A stretch of DNA of 64,000 nucleotides from assembly GCF_035510375.1 (NCBI RefSeq), contig NZ_DATKHG010000030.1, one strand, 5' to 3'. How positions within the stretch are numbered: position 1 is the first letter of the stretch; every line of letters starts with the position of its first letter. Positions 1 through 8,230 of the stretch are shown in pieces. Under the pieces are notes generated by a model. That model saw only the letters and a list, made by a program, of their open reading frames with translations. It searched no databases and was not told the origin of the DNA. This DNA is from Paenibacillus_I sp035510375 (lineage in GTDB: Bacteria; Bacillota; Bacilli; Paenibacillales; Paenibacillaceae). Both the position numbers and the translations under genes were made by a program.

Positions 1-146
1 CTTTAAATGTATTTTTATACCAAATGGACACTGGCTGCCTGACAGCGAGAGAACCTCGTAAGTTTTAGCCCTTGTCCACGGAAACCTAATTTCAGACAAT
101 TGCGACAATTAACCATGTCACCGTTTATGCAACGCTACTGAAAATT

Positions 147-180
147 AAAAAAAACGCCAAAGCGTATACGCTACGCCTTG
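147..180 (-). terminator. Rho-independent terminator after the 136-aa gene
   Basis: Read on the minus strand, a hairpin around the palindrome AGCGTATACGCT is followed by a run of eight T. It lies just past the stop of the hypothetical gene at 171-581. The first 146 bases of the window are AT-rich and show no gene. Confidence 0.6.
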
Positions 181-581
181 ACGTCTCCGGGGAAGAAGTC
201 GAGAAAATCGCTCGGGTCGAACAACCCGTCCGTATCGTCGCCGTTTCGATTGCGTTTCCCGGCGTCTCCCAGCTCGCCGGATGCTTCCATATAGACGTCC
301 GGCAGGTCTTCGTTAACGGTATGCGCCGGAATCGGAATCGCATCCATATCGTAAGCGGACTCGATCGCCGCTTCATTGTCCATCGCGGCTTCGCCGCACA
401 GCTGGCCGCCGTGCGCCATGGCGATCTCGAGCGCGGATGTGAGATCCCCGCGTTCCAGATGGATATGTACATGGTCGCCGTTGCGCACTGGCGAATAGCC
501 CAGCTCGTTAAGCGTCGCAAACGCCATGGCGGCGTCGTGCTGGTCCGCAAACGCGAACTGCACGGCATGATTGGGATTCAT
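171..581 (-). CDS. Hypothetical protein, 136 aa
   Basis: I do not recognise the family. The N-terminal half (about residues 8-65) alternates hydrophobic strands and helices (AFADQHDAAMAFATLNELGY, then HVHIHLER and a second helix) in a way that could form a small ferredoxin-like alpha/beta domain. The C-terminal half is acidic and low in complexity and probably disordered (ends LDFFPGDVKA). The ATG at 581 has an AAAGGCGGTG ribosome binding site about nine bases upstream. A terminator follows the stop. It stands alone between the window edge and a DUF1835 gene on the same strand. The reading frame has normal codon use for the region, so I believe it is a real gene, but its role is unknown. Confidence 0.7.
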   Translation of the reverse strand: MNPNHAVQFAFADQHDAAMAFATLNELGYSPVRNGDHVHIHLERGDLTSALEIAMAHGGQLCGEAAMDNEAAIESAYDMDAIPIPAHTVNEDLPDVYMEASGELGDAGKRNRNGDDTDGLFDPSDFLDFFPGDVKA

Positions 582-642
582 AAGGAAAGCACCGCCTTTC
601 TCTTTCTGGATCGTGTAGCCCGTCTTCCTTATTTTACCCCAT

Positions 643-1674
643 TTACATGAAAATCATGCTTGCCCCGCCGCCCTCGCGGTCACCGCCCGCGCATCGCCAG
701 GCCTTCGTCGCGCCGCTGTCGATGCGAACGCCGCCGAGCCACCGCTCCGCATGGCGGCCGTCGCGCAGCAGATCCGACTGCCCCGCAAGCAGCCGTGTGC
801 CGTAAGCGGCCAAAATAACCAGCCACATATCGAAGTCGGGAGGCCCCACCGACTTGAAGCCCGGCAGCGGCTGATCGCCTTGAATGACGAGCATGCCCGC
901 CGATTCCATCCGTTTCAGGTAGCTCCAATACGACAGATCGCCCAAGCCGTAGATCGGAAAAGCATCCCCGATCCGCCGGAACAGCTCGTCCGGCCGGGCC
1001 GGTCCGTGGCATAACAGCGACAGGGTTTCCCGCTCCACCGCGCCAAGCCCGTTGCGGATCGACGGAAACCGCCGCAGATGGAAGCGCATCGCCTGCGCCA
1101 TCATTTGCGCCGTTTCACTCGGCGCCCGCTTCACGAGCCACTTCTCCAACAGCTGGGGATCGATCGAAGCGAAGCATTGCCAAGCTTCGGCCGCGAACGC
1201 GATGTCGGCGTTTCCGACAACCGCGCGCTGCGGCCACAGCGTCTGCAGTTGCTCCGGCGACAATTCGCCGAGCCCGCGAAAATCGTCGTGTCCGGAATAA
1301 GACGAGACGACGATCCACTCCAGCCTGCCCACCGGCGCCCCCGCCGTCTTGCGCCGGTGAAACCAATTGAGCAGGGATGCCAGCATCGTCTGGTCGAACA
1401 AATCGTATTCAAACCAGAGCACAACCGGCTCCTCCGCATCCGCGGCAGCGGTCAGGCGGGCCAGCTGGTCCATGGAAATCCGCTGAAACGTTTCCTTCGG
1501 GATGCCGAGCGTCTGCTCGAAATAGACGGCGCGCTCTTCGACCGCCTCTGCCGCGTCCCACTGAATGCGTGCCGGTCCGTCGATCCACATTTCCCGCCAG
1601 GGCAGCACATCCCCGTCCAGCCCGCATTGCCGCAGCAGATTCGCCGCCATGTCTCCGTTCGTTATATGCAGCAT
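643..1674 (-). CDS. DUF1835 domain-containing protein
   Basis: A 343-aa soluble protein. Its opening (LHITNGDMAANLLRQCGL, then VLPWREMWIDGPA) is the signature of the DUF1835 family: a nucleotide-like loop, then a conserved WREM..GP segment. The middle contains the typical VLWFEYDLFDQTMLASLL stretch. DUF1835 proteins are common in Bacillales and have no established biochemical role. The ATG at 1674 follows a GGCGGTGATG ribosome binding site. It is separated from the next minus-strand gene by the putative toxin/antisense locus, so it is probably transcribed on its own. The family call is secure; the function is unknown. Confidence 0.85.
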   Translation of the reverse strand: MLHITNGDMAANLLRQCGLDGDVLPWREMWIDGPARIQWDAAEAVEERAVYFEQTLGIPKETFQRISMDQLARLTAAADAEEPVVLWFEYDLFDQTMLASLLNWFHRRKTAGAPVGRLEWIVVSSYSGHDDFRGLGELSPEQLQTLWPQRAVVGNADIAFAAEAWQCFASIDPQLLEKWLVKRAPSETAQMMAQAMRFHLRRFPSIRNGLGAVERETLSLLCHGPARPDELFRRIGDAFPIYGLGDLSYWSYLKRMESAGMLVIQGDQPLPGFKSVGPPDFDMWLVILAAYGTRLLAGQSDLLRDGRHAERWLGGVRIDSGATKAWRCAGGDREGGGASMIFM

Positions 1675-1815
1675 TCCGCATCACCGCCTTTTTTCCATTA
1701 TACCAATTACAGTCGTCGTACCGCTATCGCTTCGCAAGCAGCAAAATGGGGGGGCGTTTTTCGTCAGGCTTGAACGGAAGAGCAGGTACCATCCACTCGG
1801 CCCCGCAAGGAGCTA

Positions 1816-1844
1816 TTGCACGTCTAAAATGGGTATGATATGCT
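1816..1844 (+). promoter_or_regulatory. Promoter of the putative antisense RNA
   Basis: TTGCAC at 1816-1821 and TATGCT at 1839-1844 are 17 bases apart, with a TG two bases before the -10 (extended -10). Transcription would start near 1851 and run into the hairpins described next. A closely related copy of this promoter lies at 2990-3018. Confidence 0.6.
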
Positions 1845-1850
1845 TAAAAT

Positions 1851-1982
1851 ACAAAAGAACCGCAGATGCGTGAACATCTACGGTTCGGGTACACACAGCC
1901 GCTTCAAAGGCGGTTGGCTATCGGATAAGCGTGGAAATAGACCGCTTCCCTCGTGAAAAGGGCGGTCTATTTCTTTTTGAGG
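1851..1982 (+). ncRNA. Putative antisense antitoxin RNA (RatA-like)
   Basis: A region of about 130 nt with three consecutive hairpins on the plus strand: GAACCG/CGGTTC around 1858-1887, AGCCGC/GCGGTTGGCT around 1899-1920, and AGACCGC/GCGGTCT at about 1939-1968 followed by TTTCTTTTT. A good extended -10 promoter precedes it. Its 3' end overlaps the 3' end of the small holin-like toxin gene on the other strand, the same arrangement as txpA/RatA type I toxin-antitoxin pairs in Bacillus. The RNA role is inferred from structure and position. Confidence 0.55.
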
Positions 1983-2050
1983 TATGTCAGCAAAGCGAGG
2001 ATGAACATGCCGAACATGAACATCAGCGTCAACGCGTCTTTAACCTTCAA
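1967..2050 (-). CDS. Putative holin-like toxin (type I toxin peptide), 27 aa
   Basis: A 27-residue peptide: MKVKDA, one hydrophobic membrane segment rich in Met, Phe and Leu (about residues 7-23), then a basic tail ending TYLKKK. This matches the putative holin-like toxin family found in many copies in Bacillus and Paenibacillus. It starts at TTG (2050-2048) with a strong GGGAGGTGATG ribosome binding site. Peptides of this type insert in the membrane and are normally held in check by an antisense RNA; such an RNA is visible on the plus strand, overlapping the 3' end. The gene is too short for normal gene callers. Confidence 0.75.
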   Translation of the reverse strand: MKVKDALTLMFMFGMFILALLTYLKKK

Positions 2051-2165
2051 AGCATCACCTCCCTTCCGAGAGGTTTAGCCGACCGCCCTTGCAGCCATCT
2101 ATGTACTTAACGCTATTCTACCATAAAGCCCCTATGAATGGGGTTATTTCTTGTGTCCTCATCCC

Positions 2166-2936
2166 CTACTCTTGAACGGAAGGAGCAGGCGCCATCCACT
2201 CGGCCAAAAGCTTGTTCAGCCCCAACCAATAAGCCCATATCGCCGGAACGGCCGCGATTCCCAGCCAACCGCCGATGCTGAAACCGGTTAACACCGAGAG
2301 GATGACGACACCCGGCATGATCAGCCAAAAGCGGGAGATGGACGCCCCCTGCCGCATCGCTGTTTTCTCCCACCGGAACTGCGCCACGAACGGCTCCTGC
2401 AGCCAATCCTTCCAATGGCGGTGCGCCCAAACCGCCGCTAGCAGCGGCAGCAGCAAAGCCAGAATCAGGGCGACCCAGCCGGGGGAAAGCAGTACGGCCG
2501 ATGACGAGACGCTGAAAAAGCCGAACCACAGCCGCACGTTCTCCAGCTTGCGCAAAAAAGCCTTGATCCGCATCTCGGCCAGCACCGTGCCCGCATCCGA
2601 GCGCCGGAACAGCCGCCCCGAGCGCCGGAACAGCAGCGGTTTGCCGAGCCGGATGAGAGGCTTGCGCTCCGTCACCTGCGAGAGCAGAAGGGAAGCGCTG
2701 GCCAGCCTGGCCTTGCGTTCCTCGTACGCATCGCTGGGATACGTCCCTTTCGCGCGCAGCTTCAAGCGTACGGCGGCAGGGAGCGCGCCCGCCGTCAGCA
2801 CAAACAGCCACATAACAGCATCCGTCCTGCCTTCCAGGCTCCATAGAACGGGAGGCATATACACCAGAACCGCCGCCGCGAACAGCACCGCCCGGGCCGC
2901 CTGCTTCCGCCATCGCCGCCGCACTCCTTTTGTCAT
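2166..2936 (-). CDS. Integral membrane protein, possibly EcsB-like ABC permease fragment
   Basis: A 256-aa protein with a basic N-terminus and about five or six membrane segments (around residues 14-30, 40-56, 137-170, 205-225 and 226-245). The soluble stretch between (YPSDAYEERKARL, then RKPLIRLGKPLLFRR) resembles the middle of EcsB-type ABC transporter permeases, which are usually near 400 aa, so this could be a short relative. I rate that likeness as weak. No ATPase (ecsA) gene lies beside it. The ribosome binding site before the ATG at 2936 is poor. The overlapping frame from 2940 lacks membrane segments and is rejected. Confidence 0.6.
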   Translation of the reverse strand: MTKGVRRRWRKQAARAVLFAAAVLVYMPPVLWSLEGRTDAVMWLFVLTAGALPAAVRLKLRAKGTYPSDAYEERKARLASASLLLSQVTERKPLIRLGKPLLFRRSGRLFRRSDAGTVLAEMRIKAFLRKLENVRLWFGFFSVSSSAVLLSPGWVALILALLLPLLAAVWAHRHWKDWLQEPFVAQFRWEKTAMRQGASISRFWLIMPGVVILSVLTGFSIGGWLGIAAVPAIWAYWLGLNKLLAEWMAPAPSVQE

Positions 2937-3242
2937 TCATAATCCAATCAAACTATACGAAATGAAGGGCAGCCAGGTCTCAACCAACATTGCACGTCTG
3001 AAACGGTTTTGATATGCTCATAAGCTCGTACATCCGGCTCTTTGTCCCGGCCCTGCACATCCTAGCCCCCTCGAGCATTAGACGATTAACGGGAGGAGAG
3101 GTTCCCTTTTCTTTCATAATACCGGAATTGAAGACGGCAAGGTCTTGCTTGTTCCAAAAAAGAGAGCGCCCGCCACCTTCCGCAGCCCCTTTAGCCACGC
3201 AAAATGACGAACGCTCTGTGCGGTGTTAAGATCAATCCGGCC
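2937..3242. other. Intergenic region with a second copy of the antisense promoter
   Basis: No convincing gene. The notable element is at 2990-3018 on the plus strand: TTGCAC, 17 bases, TATGCT, in a context almost identical to the promoter at 1816-1844 (the first ten bases match exactly, and TGATATGCT is the same). About 90 bases downstream a weak GGGA/TCCC hairpin followed by TTTTCTTT could end a short RNA. No toxin peptide was found opposite it. Confidence 0.4.
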
Positions 3243-4529
3243 TCAATGCGACGGCATGCCGCTCGGCGCTTTGACTGCGGCTGCCGACTCCGGCGGCTTG
3301 TGCTTGAAGATCGGCACGAGCACCAGCATGCCGAGCAGCATCGACAAGCCGGATATCGCATAGATCGTTTCCAGCGGCATCTCCCGCTTCAGGAGCCCGG
3401 AGATCGGCATCATGACCGCCATCATGCCGACGAACATCGGATTAAGGATGCCGTTGACGCGGCCGACGACGTCTTCCTCCGACCACTGCAGAATCATCGT
3501 GGTAATCCCGATGTGGATCGCCGGGAACACGAGTCCGCCGATGAATTGCAGCGTCAGCGTAAGGGCGGCGTTCTCGGAATAACCGATGCCGACGGTGGTG
3601 GCCGCGCCGACCAGGAGGCCGAACGCGAGCAGCTTCTGCGGCGGCACCTTTTTCGCAATGCCGGCAATGATACCGCCGCCGAGCAGCATCGCCACGCCGA
3701 CCGCCATCATGATGTACTGAAGAAACTCACGCGGTTTATCCAGCCGTTCGATTACCACATACAACCCGAGCGCCTGCGTAATGCCGACGGCGAGACCGGC
3801 GAGCGCGAACGTCGCGCCGAGCGTTCTCAGTACGGGGCTGCGCCATACGTAGCGGAACCCTTCGCCCATTTCCTTCCAGAATCCGCCCTTCCGGGACGCC
3901 GGGCCCGAATCAACGGCAGGCGCGGATTCGGTGCTTTCCGGAATGCGGACGAGCACAAGCGCCGACAGCAGGAAAGCGGCGCCCATAACCGCAATCGATA
4001 GGTAAATCCCGAATTGGTTATAGACGAAAATCCCGAGCGCCGGCCCGCCCACCAGAAAGATCGCCATCAGCGATTGGAACATCGCCATCGCCTGCTGCAG
4101 CTGCTCGGGCGGCACATGCGCCTTGAACAGCTTCATCGCGGACGGCTGCGAGAACTGCGACAGAATCGCCGATACGAGCGTCACCAAATAGATCGTCTGC
4201 CAGGCATCCGTTAGCATCGTCAGCAGCACGACGAAGACCGATGCCGCCGATAGCAGGTCGCACCATATCATCGTCCGCTTCGGACGCCACCTGTCGGCGA
4301 ATGTGCCGCCGATGAACGAGAAGATGAAGATCGGCGCATACTCGACGAATTGGATCAGGACGACATGCATCGGATCGTCGTTCGTCTTCTCCGCCACATA
4401 AAGCAAAATCGCAAAATTGCGTACCCAGATCCCGATCTGCAGCAATACATTGGACAGCAGAATCGTCTGGAAAAACCGGTTCCGGAATAACCCCGGCGGT
4501 ATAACCGCCGCCGCTTGCCCGCTTGCCAT
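3243..4529 (-). CDS. MFS family transporter (multidrug/efflux type)
   Basis: A 428-aa major facilitator protein with about twelve membrane helices in two halves separated by a charged loop near residues 195-215. Loop 2-3 carries the MFS signature as GGTFADRWRPKRTM. The overall pattern is that of the MefA/EntS-like branch that exports drugs or siderophores. The longer frame from 4556 is less likely: the ATG at 4529 (MASGQ) has a GAAGGAGCG ribosome binding site at the right distance. It is a single gene with a terminator between it and the AraC gene upstream. It lies 40 kb from the siderophore cluster, which has no exporter of its own, but a link is speculative. Confidence 0.85.
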   Translation of the reverse strand: MASGQAAAVIPPGLFRNRFFQTILLSNVLLQIGIWVRNFAILLYVAEKTNDDPMHVVLIQFVEYAPIFIFSFIGGTFADRWRPKRTMIWCDLLSAASVFVVLLTMLTDAWQTIYLVTLVSAILSQFSQPSAMKLFKAHVPPEQLQQAMAMFQSLMAIFLVGGPALGIFVYNQFGIYLSIAVMGAAFLLSALVLVRIPESTESAPAVDSGPASRKGGFWKEMGEGFRYVWRSPVLRTLGATFALAGLAVGITQALGLYVVIERLDKPREFLQYIMMAVGVAMLLGGGIIAGIAKKVPPQKLLAFGLLVGAATTVGIGYSENAALTLTLQFIGGLVFPAIHIGITTMILQWSEEDVVGRVNGILNPMFVGMMAVMMPISGLLKREMPLETIYAISGLSMLLGMLVLVPIFKHKPPESAAAVKAPSGMPSH

Positions 4530-4675
4530 GATCAACGCTCCTTCAAATGAGTGCACTTCTATTCCTTGACGACGATCGTCGTCGTCAACCGCGCCTTCGG
4601 CTCCGGCACACGCGTCAACTTCCAGCCTCTGTGGCTCAATGCGAGGAAAATAAAGTAATGCGCTTATGTAGAAAT

Positions 4676-4719
4676 GACATCCCGCTTCGGTTCCATCGGC
4701 CGTTCGGGATGTCTTTTTT
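4676..4719 (+). terminator. Hairpin terminator between AraC and MFS genes
   Basis: GACATCCCG at 4676-4684 pairs with CGGGATGTC at 4705-4713, followed by six T on the plus strand. On the minus strand it would separate the AraC transcript from the MFS gene, though the T run there is weaker. Confidence 0.55.
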
Positions 4720-4736
4720 CATTCGGCATTCCCGCC

Positions 4737-4814
4737 TCACACCGGCGGAGGCGTCATCCCCATCTCAAACCACTGCTCGCGCGTCGCGAGCAGCCGGTCC
4801 ATTTTCATACTCAT
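4737..4814 (-). CDS. Possible 25-aa peptide downstream of the AraC gene
   Basis: A short frame (starts MSMKMDRLLATREQWFEMGM, ends in three prolines and a valine) with a GGGAGA ribosome binding site about six bases before the ATG. It starts about 30 bases after the AraC gene stop on the same strand. The sequence looks like natural protein but matches nothing I know. It may be the remnant of a longer gene. Low confidence. Confidence 0.3.
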   Translation of the reverse strand: MSMKMDRLLATREQWFEMGMTPPPV

Positions 4815-4844
4815 ATTCAGTCTCCCGGCGGGTCTTCAGGCCCG

Positions 4845-5735
4845 TTATGTTCGCTCCGGCTCTCCCCGGACGTATTCCGCCTTCATATATTGCTTGCGGT
4901 ATTGAAGCGGCGCAATGCCGGCATGCTCCGAGAACACCCGCGAGAAGTGCGGCGTCTGGCGGAAGCCGGTTTCCTTCGCCACTCTCGCGACAGGCCAATC
5001 GGTTTTCTGCAGCAGCAGCTTCGCTTGGTCGAGCCGGTACAGCAGCATGTATTGCTGCGGCGTGCAGCCGTACACCTCCGTCATGCAGCGGGCGATGTAA
5101 TTCGGATGAAGCTGCAGCGCTTCGCCCAGCTCTCCGTTCGTGACCGGATTGCGGTAGTTCAATTTCAGAAAAGCGGCCGCCCGTTCCGCCACGCCGACCG
5201 ACGTAGGGGCGGAATCGGCGCGCCAGCCTTCGTCGAGCATCTCGATCAGGCGCAGAAAAAGCTGCTGTCTTCCCCAGAACGAGGCGTGGGAGGAATCACC
5301 GGACGCTTCATGCAGCTGAGCAAACGTCTCCTGCGCCCTGGCGGGAGACGGCAGCGCCGCATATTTCGGCAGCCGGATCGGGAACACGTAATAATCGCCG
5401 TGAAGGGCTCCGCCGTGCGGATGATCCGTTTCCTCCCAAGGGCCGGACGTCTGGAAGTGCACCCAGTCAAACACCGTCGTCTCCTTGCAGGGCGCGGTGG
5501 AGTAATGCCAGCGGTCAGGGCGCAAAATGAGCATCTGGCCGGCTCCAACCGTCCAGTGGCGGCGTTCTTCGCCGATATGAAGCGCCCCGCTGTTGACGAA
5601 CAGCAGGTCAAACGCGCCGATATTGGTCCGGTTCGGATGCTCCTCGCCGGGCCTGTATGTGACGCGGTCTGATTCGATAAAGTAAGGCAAAGGCGGCGAT
5701 AGCAGTGTTAGGATTCGTGTGTTCGCTTGGTTCAT
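4845..5735 (-). CDS. AraC family transcriptional regulator
   Basis: 296 aa. Residues 1-150 form a cupin-type sensor domain (GAFDLLFVNSGALHIGEE, MLILRPDRWHY). Residues about 195-290 are the double helix-turn-helix domain of AraC proteins: GELGEALQLHPNYIARCMTE is the first motif, and VARVAKETGF..TPHFSRVFSEHAGIAPLQYR is the second, conserved one. Such proteins usually respond to sugars or sugar derivatives and often control neighbouring transport or catabolic genes; none is adjacent here. The upstream region contains the DnaA-box cluster. Confidence 0.9.
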   Translation of the reverse strand: MNQANTRILTLLSPPLPYFIESDRVTYRPGEEHPNRTNIGAFDLLFVNSGALHIGEERRHWTVGAGQMLILRPDRWHYSTAPCKETTVFDWVHFQTSGPWEETDHPHGGALHGDYYVFPIRLPKYAALPSPARAQETFAQLHEASGDSSHASFWGRQQLFLRLIEMLDEGWRADSAPTSVGVAERAAAFLKLNYRNPVTNGELGEALQLHPNYIARCMTEVYGCTPQQYMLLYRLDQAKLLLQKTDWPVARVAKETGFRQTPHFSRVFSEHAGIAPLQYRKQYMKAEYVRGEPERT

Positions 5736-5803
5736 GATTGTATTTTAGCAGATGGACGGCGCGCTGCAAACGATTACTCCGACGCAGATCGGTCTCCGAC
5801 CAA

Positions 5804-6083
5804 CTATCCACTTTTTCCACAGGCTTATCCACAGAAATCGGGGAATTGTGGAGCAATTCAGGCGATACTGACGGCTTGCAAACCGCGTCGATTAACACTT
5901 CGTTAATATTTGACACGAAATTCAGACTAATATGAAAAAATTTACGCACATTATCCACATTACCCACAGCACGACTGTGAAAAAACTATCCCCTATTGCA
6001 AAACGAAGCCGCGGCAGCTAGAATACGTGGTTGCAGCCCCTATACACAGCTTTCGGTGGATATGTGGATAAGTTTGTGCACAA
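5804..6083. repeat. Cluster of DnaA boxes in the intergenic region
   Basis: Three perfect DnaA boxes (TTATCCACA): 5825-5833 and 5951-5959 on the plus strand and 6063-6071 on the minus strand. One-mismatch copies of TTATNCACA lie at 5813-5821, 5942-5950, 5960-5968, 6040-6048 and, on the minus strand, 6075-6083. Boxes at 5942, 5951 and 5960 are back to back. An AT-rich stretch (about 5891-5947) sits between the groups. The region is the 378-bp gap between the AraC gene and leuA. This density is typical of DnaA-binding regulatory or titration sites; dnaA and dnaN are not present, so it is unlikely to be oriC. Confidence 0.7.
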
Positions 6084-6113
6084 CCCCTGTGATTCCGGCG
6101 CTTGCGCCGCGGA

Positions 6114-7694
6114 TCAGCCGGCATGCTCCCCTGCGGAGGCCTGCCGATGCATCGAACCGCTGCGCACCGCTTGATTGCACGCTCCGATATAGGCTTGCGC
6201 CGCCGCCAAAATGATATCGTTATGCACAGCCGTCCCGCGGAACCGTTCATTCCGGTGCACGATCGTAACGACCGCCTCGCCGCGCGCATCCTCGCCTGTG
6301 GACAACGAATGCAGCTCCAGGTCCTCGAACTCCGCCGCAACGGGAACCGCTTGTTGTACACAGTGGATAACCGCCTCGATCGGACCCGCCCCCATGCCGG
6401 AATAGGTTTTCTCCGTTTCCGCATCCCGGTCCCGGATCGTGACCGACGCGATTCGCGCGCGCTGCGTGCCGGACAGCACCTGCACATCTACCAGCGTATA
6501 CGGATCTTCGTGTTCGTCCGTCGCCTCGCCGATGATGCGCAGCAGCTGGTCGTCGGTGACGATTTTCCGCTCGTCGGCCGCGGCTTTGAATTTCGCATAC
6601 ACCTCCTCCATTTGCCGTTCATCCAGCGAGATGCCGTAAGCCGCCGCCCGGTGCTTGATCGCATGCCGCCCCGAGTGCTTGCCCAGAATGATCATGCTGC
6701 GGGGGATGCCCATCGCTTCGGGATCCATGATCTCGTAGGTGCTGCGGTTTTTCAGCAGGCCGTCCTGATGGATGCCCGACTCGTGTTGGAACGCATTGCG
6801 GCCGACGACCGGCTTGTTGTAGGCGATCGGGAAATTCATCATCCGGCTGACGAGACGGGACGAATTGTAGATTTCCGCCGTATTGATGCCCGTCTCGGCC
6901 TGCAGCGCTTCCTTGCGCGTCTCGATCGCCATGACCAGCTCCTCCAGCGAAGCGTTCCCCGCCCGTTCCCCGATGCCGTTGACGGTGACTTCCACCTGCG
7001 TCGCTCCGGCCCGGATTGCGGCGATACTGTTGGCCACGGCCATGCCGAGATCGTTATGGCAGTGCGCGCTGTAGCGGACGCCATCTCCGCCCCTCGCCTG
7101 TCGGCGCACGGTGCGGAACAGCTCGCCGTACTCTTCCGGCAGCGCATAGCCGAGCGTATCCGGCAGATTGATGATCGTCGCTCCCGCGCCGATCGCCGCT
7201 TCCACCAGCTCGATGACGAACTCCACGCCCGAACGGGTGGAGTCCATCGCGGAAAATTCGATCTCGTCGATGAACTGCTTGCCGTAGGCAATCATCTGCC
7301 TTGCGATATCGATCACCTGCTCGCGCGATTTGCGCAGCTGATGGTTCAGATGAATATCCGACGATGAGATAAAAAGGTGAAGCCTGCGCCGTGCCGCATC
7401 CTGCGTGGCCTTCACCGCGGAGTCGATGTCGCCCCTTACCGCCCGGGCGAAGCCGACGATCTCGACGCCCTGGAGCTCGCGCGAGATTTGCTGCACCGCG
7501 GCGAATTCGCCGGGACTTGAGACCGGGAAGCCCGGCTCGACCGCGTCGATGCCCAGCTTCGCCAGCTGGCGGGCGATGACGATTTTCTGCTCCGGCTCGA
7601 GTGAAGCCCCCGGCGACTGCTCGCCGTCTCTCAGCGTCGTATCGAATATCGTGATTCTTGTTTTTTCGTTTGTCTTGTTGATGCTCATGGTCAT
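6114..7694 (-). CDS. leuA: 2-isopropylmalate synthase
   Basis: First committed enzyme of leucine synthesis: condenses acetyl-CoA with 2-oxoisovalerate. 526 aa, the usual length. The TIM barrel opens with FDTTLRDGEQSPGASL, the substrate and metal loop signature; the metal-binding SAHCHNDLGMAVANS follows near residue 205, and GIGERAGNASLEE is the second family signature. The C-terminal third is the LeuA allosteric domain that binds leucine. The ATG at 7694 has an AGGAGG site nine bases upstream; ATG at 7700 is also possible but too close to it. The gene stands alone with a long leader bearing two T-boxes, so expression should rise on leucine starvation. Confidence 0.95.
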   Translation of the reverse strand: MTMSINKTNEKTRITIFDTTLRDGEQSPGASLEPEQKIVIARQLAKLGIDAVEPGFPVSSPGEFAAVQQISRELQGVEIVGFARAVRGDIDSAVKATQDAARRRLHLFISSSDIHLNHQLRKSREQVIDIARQMIAYGKQFIDEIEFSAMDSTRSGVEFVIELVEAAIGAGATIINLPDTLGYALPEEYGELFRTVRRQARGGDGVRYSAHCHNDLGMAVANSIAAIRAGATQVEVTVNGIGERAGNASLEELVMAIETRKEALQAETGINTAEIYNSSRLVSRMMNFPIAYNKPVVGRNAFQHESGIHQDGLLKNRSTYEIMDPEAMGIPRSMIILGKHSGRHAIKHRAAAYGISLDERQMEEVYAKFKAAADERKIVTDDQLLRIIGEATDEHEDPYTLVDVQVLSGTQRARIASVTIRDRDAETEKTYSGMGAGPIEAVIHCVQQAVPVAAEFEDLELHSLSTGEDARGEAVVTIVHRNERFRGTAVHNDIILAAAQAYIGACNQAVRSGSMHRQASAGEHAG

Positions 7695-7736
7695 CTGCAT
7701 TAACCTCCTTAAAATTGAACCCGTTGCCGGGACAGC

Positions 7737-8120
7737 CAAAAAAAACGACCCGCCGCCTCTTCTTTGTTTCGAAGAGACGACAGGTCGTGTGCGACTGCCG
7801 CGGTACCACTCTCGTTAACCGGCCAGGGAAGGCGCGGTCCGCTCACGCCGGCGCGCGGGCATTATCCGTCCGGGCCGATCGTCATCGACCCGAACGCTGC
7901 CGCACGCCGGCACCCGCTCACGGGGGTAAGCCGTAACGGCGTACGCGATACCGGCTCCAATCGAGCCGATGTGTTCCGCCGTTCCACTCCCAGGCGAGTT
8001 TCGGATTTCCCTTCGGCCGCGTCGCACCGTCCCGCGGCTCTCTGACCGGCACGGGCGGAGGCGATAGCCTTCCGCCGCACCATTTTCCGGGTAGATCCTA
8101 CTGCTCCTGTTCGTCGTGTT
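7737..8120 (-). promoter_or_regulatory. Promoter-proximal-to-gene T-box riboswitch (second of two), leucine type
   Basis: Minus-strand leader directly upstream of leuA. The antiterminator T-box reads AACGAGAGTGGTACCGCG at about 7798-7814 (one mismatch to consensus). It is followed by a terminator with arms ACGACC/GGTCGT and eight T ending near 7737. Stem I keeps the conserved CAGAGAGC and GGTGCGACGC segments. The 3' side of Stem I has GAAACTCGCCTGGGAG, where CTC (Leu) is the likely specifier. TGGT in the bulge would pair with a tRNA ending ACCA, as in tRNA-Leu. Confidence 0.85.
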
Positions 8121-8230
8121 TAGGTGATATATGGTTGCACTGCACCGCTGAACTTCCGCTTCAACAAAATCACCCCAAAAAGTGACGCGAAGCGCTGCAG
8201 CAAATTCCGGTTACTTTTCGGGGACCCCGC

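Noticed and set aside
2113..2940. Long frame opposite phase to the membrane protein gene
   Set aside because: No membrane segments, Gly/Ala/Arg-rich shadow of the real frame.
2980..3198. 72-aa minus-strand frame across the second promoter copy
   Set aside because: It runs through the repeated promoter and lacks a ribosome binding site; more likely non-coding.
3243..4529. MFS transporter as the exporter of the siderophore cluster
   Set aside because: It is 40 kb away with no Fur box; kept only as a remote possibility.
4765..4998. 77-aa frame inside the AraC gene end
   Set aside because: Out of frame with both the regulator and the small downstream peptide; no start signal.
5804..6083. DnaA-box cluster as the chromosome origin
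   Set aside because: oriC in Firmicutes lies next to dnaA and dnaN; neither is nearby, and the flanking genes are metabolic.
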